Position numbers and translations under genes: made by a program
Shown: piece after piece, positions 8,255 to 15,272 of the stretch
Position numbering within the stretch: position 1 is the first letter of the stretch
Layout of the letters: the number at the start of each line of letters is the position of its first letter
Assembly: GCA_910583745.1 (NCBI GenBank)
Contig: CAJTZC010000003.1
Span: 1 to 64,000 of the forward strand
Origin: an uncultured Bacilli bacterium
GTDB taxonomy: Bacteria > Bacillota_I > Bacilli_A > RF39 > UBA660
Length of the DNA: 64,000 bases
Direction of reading: 5' to 3'
The notes under the pieces: generated by a model
What the model saw: only the letters and a program-made list of their open reading frames with translations
What the model was told of the DNA's origin: nothing
Databases searched by the model: none

Positions 8255-9275
8255 GTTTGAAATGGTCGACAGTAATCGTCGATTCGAACGAAATAGCTTT
8301 TTGAAGTTCTCGATAGAGAAGACCCAATTGTAAGTCATCTAGAACTATCGTTCTATTGTCTTTTACAAGGATACCTTTCGTGAGATTGAACAGGATAGAC
8401 TTTTTCTTTAGACAGTTGTCACCAGAATACGCTATACGAACGATTTCTCCCTGCTCCTCTTCTTTAGAAGCAGAACTGCTATAGGCGTGTTGTACGGAGA
8501 AAAATCTTGCTCTCCAACAGAGGCAAATTAAACAGAATTAAACCCGTTTGGTCTCCTTCCAAATTTTACTTCGCTTCCACTATGAGAGTCTTCGATAGTT
8601 GTAATGTAAAATTGCGCGTCATCTTCAAAACTTGAATCATAAGACAAAGGATAGAAAGAAATTTCCTGTCCTTGTAGACGTTTGACTTTCTCTTCTAAAC
8701 TCATATCTTCTTCGATAAAGGGATTTACAGTTCGATCGAATTCGTCGAGGACTCTTAAAAATTCTTGTATGGCAGGTCGCGAATCGCCTCGTAGGAGACC
8801 CATCAAAATATTCTTGTGAATATATACTTTCTGCCATCCAAGCACGATTCGATTGTACAGGATTGATTTTGCGAAGAAGAATCGTATTCACTTCATCGAC
8901 GAGCTCGGAAATATGAGCACTTCTCTCGGAAGGTTTTCTCAGCAATTGGTCACAATAATCCAAATATTCGCACACGAAAACGATGAGTCCCTCTTTCGTT
9001 CCCACTCTATTTATCGATATACTTCGCTCTATATTTCTCTTTGAAATAAGGTATAGGACTATCAATTCCAATCGCTCCCGGTTTTATATCGACATGGGGA
9101 TACTTTTCGTATAGATCTATTGCAAACTGATAAGGAAAGTTGCCGCTGATTTTGACATTTGTTAGACCGAGATATATATGCATCTTTCCAATATATTTAC
9201 GACTCCACTTTCATCAATCTTTTCTATCTTAGGAAATAAACCACGCATTGTGCTTTCAAAAACCAATTTATTCAC
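8223..9275 (-). pseudogene. frameshifted pseudogene of unknown family
   Basis: A minus-strand gene can be followed only by changing frame several times. It begins at a GTG (9275) behind a very strong SD (AAAGGAGGGG), giving MNKLVFESTMRGLFPKIE before a stop after 36 codons. Coding sense continues in a second frame (HIYLGLTNVKISGNFPY and onward) and in a third containing GLIVFVCEYLDYCDQLL. A fourth holds GWQKVYIHKNILMGLLRGD to FGRRPNGFNSV with a stop at 8528. A final stretch contains EIVRIAYSGDNC and ends near 8223 inside the terminator. At least three frameshifts and one nonsense codon are needed, so it is dead. The original protein, about 340 residues, is not recognised; the part near the N-terminus vaguely resembles a leucine-rich-repeat edge. 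Confidence 0.7.
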
Positions 9276-9431
9276 AAAAACCCCTCCTTTTGTTGCACAT
9301 ATGATACAATTTAAAACTCTTCATGTCAAGTTTGACTGCTCTAGATGGAAAGCAAACTCATTGACATCGAAATGTCCACTCAACTTGAAATTTAAAAGGT
9401 TATCTCCTATAATTATTTTAGGTGATATATT

Positions 9432-11339
9432 ATGCTTCTCGCAATAATTGAAGAAAAAGAAAAAAACAAGTACTCAGAAATTCATTTAGATGAAAAAGAC
9501 AATAGAATTTTAGGTTTCAGCCTTGTAGGCAATGTTCTCTCTCCCTTGACGGAGGAAACTCTAAACCATTTAGATTGCTTTAGACTAGGAGCAAAGAACA
9601 AAAAAATTGGTGAAAAAAATGGATTCGAAGTCTTTCTCGACGAAACGACAAATTTTGTCCATTTTCTTAAAGATGGCACGCCAAACTATGAGCTTTTTTT
9701 CGAAATGAATGGTGTAGATTGTACAGCTTATGACCAAGTTATTCCGCATTATACAGGAAGAAAAAAGAATGGTTTTAAAAAGTTTTTAACCACAGGAGCC
9801 ATTATTATATGTAGTTCTGTTTTAACAACCGCAAGCATTCTATTTACTGCAAGGATTTTTTTCTTACCTACTACAATTTTGGGCGACCGAATCTCTTTAA
9901 GCGATACCTTGGTGTATCTTTTAGGTGATGACGACAGAAAATTCGATACGATAACTGCGCAAGACATCAAAAACTATATCTTTGAAACACCTGGGCTTCC
10001 CGACGAAGTCAAAACCTTTTTATGGAATGAGGAGTTAATCGAAGATGTCTTGCAATATTATGAAGGGACCCCTTTAGAATTTATATCGAGAATACGACAC
10101 CATGATTTAACCCTGTTACCCGAAATGAATCCAAACAGGGGTGGTCACTATAGTTTTGGAAATGCCCTCTATTCTCGATACCCTGTCGATGAACCGTTCG
10201 ACAAAGATGAATATAGAGCGATTATTCCTGCACATGAATATGCTCATTTACTTCAGGCAAATGGTTTTCCTTTTATCATCGAAACAGAAGCTGAACTTGT
10301 CGCAAGAGAATATTATAAGGATATCTCTGAAAATAATGGAAGTTTCGCATACATTATACCTTGCAGGTACCTTAAAATCTTGATGGAAATCATCGGACCT
10401 GAACCGATAAAAGATAATGCACATCGAACCAATTCGACAGCCATTCAAGATGCGATTCGGCCTTATTTCGATGACACAGAATACGCTGATTTCATCACAA
10501 TTTTAGAGACAAGTCCTGCAGATGAAGAAAAAATGGAATCTTTATATGAAAGATTTGACGAATTGTTGAACATACTCTATTTTAATAAATTTGGGAAACC
10601 TATAGAAGAAAATATAATGATTACTGCCATTCGAAATAACTACGACTATGAAAGCTTCTATTTGAAAGAGAGCTCTGTACAAAACGAACAAGCATGGTGT
10701 AGGACTAAAAAGTCACTGCCCGTTCAGGAGGCAGTCAATAAAGGAATGGTAGCATTCTTTAAGGAAGAGACCATTTCTCAAGAGCAAATGAATGACGACA
10801 GTCTTATAGCAAAGGATAAGTACCTACAAATTGCAATTCACGGCACACCTTGCATCATTAACATCGATTCTTGTCGTTTCGAAAGATTTGTCACCTTTCC
10901 AGATGACGGCTGTGTAATGGGTAGTCATGAGGGAATCATGATGAGTGCCAACCATAATAATAGTTTATCATTTATCGAAGATAAAGAGAATAATACGATG
11001 ACGATAAATATTCAAAAAGTCATCGATGTTCCTGCCCCAGAAGACTATCTTTCCTTGACGATAGATAGTGACAACAATATCGTCTCCCTTAAACTGAGCG
11101 ATGGCACAGAGATACCGAGAGATGAGTATAAAGATTATATGAGTATGGCCTACATCGCAACCGTACCGATAGGATTCGATGAATACATAGAAAACAAAGG
11201 GAAATTTTTTACAAAATATTTTTTAGAAGGGCGCGCTGGAATAATAATTGATGGTAACTTTGAATATACAGAAGACATCGACCTTCCCCCGATTACAGAG
11301 CGCATAGAAACAAATTTTACAAAAACGACGACCTATTGA
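9432..11339 (+). CDS. membrane-anchored putative zinc metallopeptidase (HExxH)
   Basis: This 635-residue protein has an N-terminal domain of about 110 residues, one transmembrane segment at about 119-143, and a large C-terminal domain predicted outside the cell because the Lys/Arg-rich stretch GRKKNGFKKF precedes the membrane segment. Near residue 270 it has AHEYAHLLQ, an HExxH zinc-site motif, followed about 15 residues later by ETEAELVAREYY, which can supply the third ligand Glu. This arrangement is typical of gluzincin-like peptidases, but I cannot place the protein in a named family. The start has AGGTGAT upstream and uses ATG. It follows the decayed gene on the opposite strand and stands alone. 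Substrate and function are unknown. Confidence 0.7.
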   Translation: MLLAIIEEKEKNKYSEIHLDEKDNRILGFSLVGNVLSPLTEETLNHLDCFRLGAKNKKIGEKNGFEVFLDETTNFVHFLKDGTPNYELFFEMNGVDCTAYDQVIPHYTGRKKNGFKKFLTTGAIIICSSVLTTASILFTARIFFLPTTILGDRISLSDTLVYLLGDDDRKFDTITAQDIKNYIFETPGLPDEVKTFLWNEELIEDVLQYYEGTPLEFISRIRHHDLTLLPEMNPNRGGHYSFGNALYSRYPVDEPFDKDEYRAIIPAHEYAHLLQANGFPFIIETEAELVAREYYKDISENNGSFAYIIPCRYLKILMEIIGPEPIKDNAHRTNSTAIQDAIRPYFDDTEYADFITILETSPADEEKMESLYERFDELLNILYFNKFGKPIEENIMITAIRNNYDYESFYLKESSVQNEQAWCRTKKSLPVQEAVNKGMVAFFKEETISQEQMNDDSLIAKDKYLQIAIHGTPCIINIDSCRFERFVTFPDDGCVMGSHEGIMMSANHNNSLSFIEDKENNTMTINIQKVIDVPAPEDYLSLTIDSDNNIVSLKLSDGTEIPRDEYKDYMSMAYIATVPIGFDEYIENKGKFFTKYFLEGRAGIIIDGNFEYTEDIDLPPITERIETNFTKTTTY

Positions 11340-11343
11340 CAAT

Positions 11344-11372
11344 TTTACTTTTTAAAATTTGTGTGTTATAAT
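11344..11372 (+). promoter_or_regulatory. predicted extended -10 promoter of the S1-domain gene
   Basis: TGTTATAAT (TGn plus a perfect -10) with a weak TTTACT 17 bases upstream, ending 23 bases before the ATG. Confidence 0.5.
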
Positions 11373-11395
11373 ACTTCTCGCGAGGTGCATTTTAT

Positions 11396-11749
11396 ATGGA
11401 TTATCACACCGGAGATATTATCATGGTGACCGTTACGAGTATCGAGAATTACGGTATCTTCGTGAAAGTCGATGATAAATACAACGGACTAATTCACATA
11501 TCAGAGATGTCTGATAGCTTTGTCTCAAACGTACGAAACTTCGCTTTCCCCGGAGAGACGATTTATGCCAAAATCATGGATGTGGATAAGGATAAAAAGC
11601 AGATAAAACTTTCTATAAAGTCTATCGATTATCGCTTGACATCCCAAAAAGGCCGTCTCATGGAAAGTCCTAACGGGTTTAACAAGTTAAAAGAACTTTT
11701 ACCTGTTTGGATTGAGACAAAACTTAAAGAGATAGATTGCAACGAATAA
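11396..11749 (+). CDS. S1 RNA-binding domain protein (YugI/CvfD-like)
   Basis: This 117-residue protein has a single S1 OB-fold domain (about residues 4-76). Typical core elements are visible: GDIIMVTVTSIENYGIFVKV, the surface stretch GLIHISEMSD and VDKDKKQIKLSIK. A short C-terminal segment GFNKLKELLPVWIETKLKE resembles the tail of the YugI/CvfD group, which binds RNA and acts post-transcriptionally in Bacillota. A GAGGTG SD precedes the ATG. It lies just upstream of the tRNA array but has its own promoter. S1 assignment is firm; equivalence to CvfD is likely but unproven. Confidence 0.88.
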   Translation: MDYHTGDIIMVTVTSIENYGIFVKVDDKYNGLIHISEMSDSFVSNVRNFAFPGETIYAKIMDVDKDKKQIKLSIKSIDYRLTSQKGRLMESPNGFNKLKELLPVWIETKLKEIDCNE

Positions 11750-11764
11750 TATCCCTTTAAATCG

Positions 11765-11796
11765 AGAATTTTTCTATAAAAAAGCAGAAAAATTCT
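11765..11796. repeat. 11-bp perfect inverted repeat after the S1-domain gene
   Basis: AGAATTTTTCT and AGAAAAATTCT enclose a 10-base A-rich loop. It lies 16 bases after the stop and overlaps by one base the -35 of the next promoter. There is no T-run downstream on the plus strand, so it is at best an atypical terminator; RNase protection or roadblock are alternatives. Confidence 0.5.
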
Positions 11797-11824
11797 TGAC
11801 AGGACAATGTATAAATGGTATATT
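11796..11824 (+). promoter_or_regulatory. promoter of the five-tRNA array
   Basis: A perfect TTGACA (11796-11801), a 17-base spacer and TATATT (11819-11824), 22 bases before tRNA-Val. This is one of the strongest sigma-A-like promoters in the window. Confidence 0.8.
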
Positions 11825-11845
11825 TAGTTTGTCCTGAAAATTTAG

Positions 11846-11922
11846 GGGCGCTTAGCTCAGTTGGTTAGAGCATCTGCCTTACAAGCAGAGGGTCATAGGT
11901 TCGAGTCCTATAGCGCCCACCA
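11846..11922 (+). tRNA. tRNA-Val (anticodon TAC)
   Basis: Acceptor arms GGGCGCT/AGCGCCC are perfect. Anticodon stem TCTGC/GCAGA holds loop CTTACAA. T-loop TTCGAGT, discriminator A and CCA are encoded. Confidence 0.97.
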
Positions 11923-11931
11923 TTATTTTTT

Positions 11932-12007
11932 GCCGACATAGCGTAATTGGTAGCGCAACTGACTTGTAATCAGTAGGTTGGGGGTTCGATTCCCTCTGTC
12001 GGCACCA
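11932..12007 (+). tRNA. tRNA-Thr (anticodon TGT)
   Basis: Acceptor stem GCCGACA pairs with TGTCGGC. Anticodon loop CTTGTAA gives TGT, which reads ACA and related Thr codons. CCA is encoded. Second gene of the array. Confidence 0.97.
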
Positions 12008-12019
12008 TTTTTTAATGTT

Positions 12020-12103
12020 GGAGGGATAGCGAAGTGGTCAAACGCGGCAGACTGTAAATCTGTTCCTTAGGGTTCCATGGTTCAAATCCATGTCCCTCCA
12101 CCA
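12020..12103 (+). tRNA. tRNA-Tyr (anticodon GTA)
   Basis: Class II tRNA with a long variable arm. Acceptor arms GGAGGGA/TCCCTCC are perfect. Anticodon loop CTGTAAA gives GTA. CCA is encoded. Confidence 0.97.
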
Positions 12104-12112
12104 CTTATTAAT

Positions 12113-12188
12113 TGCCTTGTAGCCAAGTGGTAAGGCATCAGACTTTGACTCTGACATTCCGATGGTTCGAGTCCATCCAAGGCAACCA
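12113..12188 (+). tRNA. tRNA-Gln (anticodon TTG)
   Basis: Acceptor arms TGCCTTG/CAAGGCA pair, and the U at position 1 is typical of tRNA-Gln. Anticodon loop CTTTGAC gives TTG. Discriminator A and CCA are encoded. Confidence 0.97.
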
Positions 12189-12194
12189 ATTTAT

Positions 12195-12270
12195 GTTCCG
12201 CTAGCTCAGTCGGTAGAGCATTTGACTTTTAATCAAAGGGTCATGAGTTCGAATCTCATGCGGGACACCA
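12195..12270 (+). tRNA. tRNA-Lys (anticodon TTT)
   Basis: Acceptor arms GTTCCGC/GCGGGAC pair with one T-G wobble at the third position. Anticodon loop CTTTTAA gives TTT. CCA is encoded. Last tRNA of the array. Confidence 0.97.
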
Positions 12271-12280
12271 GATGAATATT

Positions 12281-12310
12281 AACTTTGCAAGAGATTGCAA
12301 AGTTTTATTT
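12281..12310 (+). terminator. terminator of the tRNA array
   Basis: Arms AACTTTGCAA and TTGCAAAGTT (10 bp) with a GAGA loop are followed by a T-rich stretch, 11 bases after tRNA-Lys. Confidence 0.88.
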
Positions 12311-12377
12311 TGCCTTAAAACGTCAAAAAGTGCCCAAAAAAGTGCCCAACACGATTTGTAGACATAAAACTATTCAA

Positions 12378-12403
12378 CAAAAAAACTAGATTTCTCTAGT
12401 TTT
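12378..12403 (-). terminator. terminator of the 12408 gene
   Basis: On the minus strand AACTAGA and TCTAGTT flank a short loop and are followed by seven T. Confidence 0.75.
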
Positions 12404-12407
12404 AAAC

Positions 12408-13169
12408 CTATCCAAGCATGATTCCTATTACAGCAACCAATGCAACGATTCCAAATGTGATACCAAAAGTCAATAGGATAATCTTAGCAGCGCGTTTACC
12501 AGGATGTAATTCTACGTCCTTGTTGTAAAAATATCCGCCGTTTTTCTTGGCAATGATACCACGAGAAACCAAGAATTTGAATACGCTTTCTCTGTCTTTG
12601 ATGGCTTCCATGACTTCGTCTTTAGGAATGACACTATGTTTGTCCATCGCGTTTCTCTTCTCGAATACTTTTTTTACAGCTTCTATTTCTTCATCATTAG
12701 GTGTAAATGCAGGAGCCATTAAATCGATTTTGCTGTCCCCGTTGTTTATACCTCTTTTGATATTCGCAATCACGCCACTTATTCCTAAGCCTGTAAATGC
12801 GAGCGAATAGATATAGTCTTGTATTATGGCAGATTTAAAGTCATTAAAAGCATATAAGACTTTAAACGCTTCCATACTAGTTTTACCATATTCTTGAATC
12901 AACAAAAGATTAGGAATGATGACTAACGTCGCCAAAGTAACACAGAGTATTGAAACCACTGCAATGATGACAGGTACAGGCTTACCCATTTTGCCTTTTA
13001 AAATCTCATACCCTTTAAAAGCCCCTATTCCGATAAAAATGGCCAATATAGAGTACATTAAATTTGCATAGACATAACAGAGTATCCAAGGAATAGTACC
13101 TAGTAAACCTCCTAAGATTGCACCAATAGTTCCAATTAAGTAACCATTATCTCTCTTTTCCATAAACAT
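12408..13169 (-). CDS. polytopic membrane protein, unknown
   Basis: This is a 253-residue integral membrane protein. Three closely spaced N-terminal hydrophobic segments (about residues 9-50 and 58-80) and one around 120-137 precede a soluble, charged region (about 140-225, with DEEIEAVKKVFEKRNAMDKH), and a last transmembrane helix closes the C-terminus. The soluble part contains KFLVSRGIIAKKNGGYFYNKD, which looks like a small winged-helix-type fold. The frame is open 42 codons further upstream, but GGAGG is placed just before 13169 (an alternative ATG is at 13163). It is monocistronic, with a terminator after it. No function is assigned. Confidence 0.65.
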   Translation of the reverse strand: MFMEKRDNGYLIGTIGAILGGLLGTIPWILCYVYANLMYSILAIFIGIGAFKGYEILKGKMGKPVPVIIAVVSILCVTLATLVIIPNLLLIQEYGKTSMEAFKVLYAFNDFKSAIIQDYIYSLAFTGLGISGVIANIKRGINNGDSKIDLMAPAFTPNDEEIEAVKKVFEKRNAMDKHSVIPKDEVMEAIKDRESVFKFLVSRGIIAKKNGGYFYNKDVELHPGKRAAKIILLTFGITFGIVALVAVIGIMLG

Positions 13170-13281
13170 TAAACCTCCACTTCCATTACTAATTATACAA
13201 AAAAACGAAAAAAAATAAAAGTGTTTTTTAAACAGGCTCCATAAGGTTTCGACGATAAAACGGATGAACAAAAATGGGTAT

Positions 13282-13304
13282 AAAAAAAAATCCACCGCAG
13301 TGAA
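13282..13304 (-). terminator. terminator of the glycosyltransferase gene
   Basis: The minus strand reads TTCAC-TGCG-GTGGA followed by nine T, directly after the stop codon. Confidence 0.75.
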
Positions 13305-13306
13305 TT

Positions 13307-14512
13307 TTATGCAACTTTCTTTTTATTTTTACCATGTTCTATGGGTTTCCATGTGACAGATTTTTTAAAGAAACAAACGATGTTTATCGGAATCCAAGAT
13401 ACTACAAAGAGGCCAAACAGCAAGATGCCGTGCCAATTTCCTAAAACTTTGTCGTCATAGTATTTCAAGATGAATGCGTTGAAAAGAATTCCTATGACTA
13501 GACCAAAAAGCATAAAGGATGATAGAATAAACTGCCATAGAAGGGAACTAAACCCGAGTTCTATGATAATGGCAATGGCCAAAATGAAAGTCAGTATGAA
13601 ACTCAAGACTTGAACATGAGGTATCGTCAAGAACAAGACCTTATCGAGATAAGTCAACTTTCTAGTCTTTATAAATTGTTTCAATAAATCTTTTGAATAG
13701 TGCTTGGTACAATCCATTATACCTTTACTCCAACGAACTCTTTGTATCCAAGAGACTTTAAAATTCGTCGGTTGCTCATCGTAGGTAATCGCTTCCTCGG
13801 TATAGACGACTCTTTCTTGCTGCAAAGTCGCGATGAGGGCCAATTCTATATCTTCTGTGATAGTACAAGGGTGATAATAGTCTTCGACGAACTTTTTATC
13901 GGCCATAAAGCCTGTCCCATTTATGGTCGCATTCCAAGAGAATTTCGTTCTCGCATAGTTATAAAATAGATTTTGGATATAATAGAAAATCGAATAACTA
14001 GAACTTATCCAATTGTCGGTAGAGTTCAAACTGTCTCTTCTCCCCTGAGCAATCTTATAACCAGAGGCATAGATGTTGTTCATCGTCTTTAAAAAGTCTT
14101 TGTCGACAACATTGTCGGCATCGAATACGATATAGGCATCGTAATCCGAATCTTTCAGTTTCCTAAAACCATAAGAGAGAACTTCCCCTTTTGTCTTCGT
14201 CGGCTCATCGACTTCGATAATTTTAGACCCTGCGCTTTTTGCTTTATCCAAAGTATCGTCCGTCGAATTATTTACTAGTGTATACACGTCATACAGTTCT
14301 TTCGGATAGTTCTGTTTCATCAAACTATCCACCAAATTCCCGATGACATTTCCCTCGTTTCTTGCTGCCACCAAGACAGCAAATTTCGTCTTCGGAGCAT
14401 AATTGCCGAACTTCGTCTTATTCTTAAAAAATACGAACAATCCTGTCAACGTAAAATATATTGAGTGTATAAACAATATACCCAGTAATAAAAAACATAT
14501 CTTTATAACCAT
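13307..14512 (-). CDS. processive family 2 glycosyltransferase, membrane-bound
   Basis: This 401-residue enzyme is predicted to transfer sugars from nucleotide-sugar donors into a polysaccharide or glycolipid. After an N-terminal membrane helix (about 4-26) comes the GT-A domain. VAARNEGNVIGNLVDSL marks its start, VFDADN gives the DxD metal site, TITEDIEL the catalytic TED, and WIQRVRW the QxxRW motif of processive synthases (cellulose, hyaluronan or PNAG type). Three further membrane segments follow before the Lys-rich tail. The ATG at 14512 sits four bases after GGGTGA; the earlier in-frame ATG has no SD. It is monocistronic. The product cannot be predicted from sequence. Confidence 0.85.
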   Translation of the reverse strand: MVIKICFLLLGILFIHSIYFTLTGLFVFFKNKTKFGNYAPKTKFAVLVAARNEGNVIGNLVDSLMKQNYPKELYDVYTLVNNSTDDTLDKAKSAGSKIIEVDEPTKTKGEVLSYGFRKLKDSDYDAYIVFDADNVVDKDFLKTMNNIYASGYKIAQGRRDSLNSTDNWISSSYSIFYYIQNLFYNYARTKFSWNATINGTGFMADKKFVEDYYHPCTITEDIELALIATLQQERVVYTEEAITYDEQPTNFKVSWIQRVRWSKGIMDCTKHYSKDLLKQFIKTRKLTYLDKVLFLTIPHVQVLSFILTFILAIAIIIELGFSSLLWQFILSSFMLFGLVIGILFNAFILKYYDDKVLGNWHGILLFGLFVVSWIPINIVCFFKKSVTWKPIEHGKNKKKVA

Positions 14513-14619
14513 AAATTCACCCATTTACATCTAACAACATTATACACTTATTTTATAAGAATATAAATATATTTATAGTTGCAAAGTGTCAAATTCTAGT
14601 TAATTTAATACTTTGCATA

Positions 14620-14653
14620 GAAAAAAGTTACAATTTTTTATTTTTGTAACTTC
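14620..14653 (-). terminator. terminator overlapping the end of the 14638 gene
   Basis: Minus-strand arms AAGTTACAA and TTGTAACTT (9 bp) are followed by a T run. The stop codon lies in the loop. Confidence 0.8.
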
Positions 14654-15216
14654 TCTGTCTCTATTATTTCATAACTATCTAACAATTTGTTGAAATCATC
14701 TACGCTCATCATTCTATCTTCTTTACTGGTCAACGTTTTCTTATGTTGCCCATCGTTGAAATAAAGCAATGCGGGTATAGTCTCGATTTTATTATTCCCT
14801 TCCAACTTAAACTTATCGTTTACTTCGTCGATAAAATTGTCGTTCAATTTCAATTCAGTGGCATCCAAATAGTAAAAGTTGCTCTGTAAACCGTTGTTTG
14901 TTATCGCTTTTTTCAAACTGTTTTCGAGCTTTTTCGTCTCCTCATCTTTGACATAACTTATGAATATAAAGCCGTCCCCCGGCATTTCATTAACAGCATC
15001 ATCTATATCTTCGTACTGTATTCCACCGACAAATCTAGTAAATACGCTTTCGCCCAGTTTTCCATCGTTGTACCAGTTGTACAATTTGCTAGCTATGAAT
15101 GCTATCAATACGAAGGCGACCAACATGAGAATACAATTGACATATCTTCGAACACTCACTGTTTTCTTTTCGGTCACTCTCTTCTTACTGCTTACTTCCT
15201 TACCACTACTGCTCAT
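14638..15216 (-). CDS. membrane-anchored thioredoxin-fold-like protein without redox cysteines
   Basis: This roughly 192-residue protein has a basic cytoplasmic head (KKRVTEKKTVSVRR), one membrane segment (about 27-48) and an extracytoplasmic domain of about 140 residues. The pattern GFIFISYV, a helix, FYYLDATEL and IPALLYFNDG (with a cis-Pro-like position) resembles a thioredoxin fold, but the place of the CxxC motif is occupied by YVKDEE, so no disulfide chemistry is expected. The upstream ATG codons at 15252 and 15231 are alternatives; 15216 lies best relative to GGTGA. Fold assignment is tentative. Confidence 0.55.
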   Translation of the reverse strand: MSSSGKEVSSKKRVTEKKTVSVRRYVNCILMLVAFVLIAFIASKLYNWYNDGKLGESVFTRFVGGIQYEDIDDAVNEMPGDGFIFISYVKDEETKKLENSLKKAITNNGLQSNFYYLDATELKLNDNFIDEVNDKFKLEGNNKIETIPALLYFNDGQHKKTLTSKEDRMMSVDDFNKLLDSYEIIETEKLQK

Positions 15217-15272
15217 ATATTCACCATCCATCCTATAACAAGATTTTAACATATTTTAAAAACTATGTAAAT

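Noticed and set aside
8052..8333. 93-codon plus-strand frame across tRNA-Leu, tRNA-Pro and the terminator
   Set aside because: It runs through structural RNA genes and a terminator; the tRNA folds explain the sequence.
12318..12352. Short direct repeat AAGTGCCCAA after the tRNA array, possibly an attachment site
   Set aside because: The copies are only about 10 bases, adjacent to each other, with no second copy at distance and no integrase.
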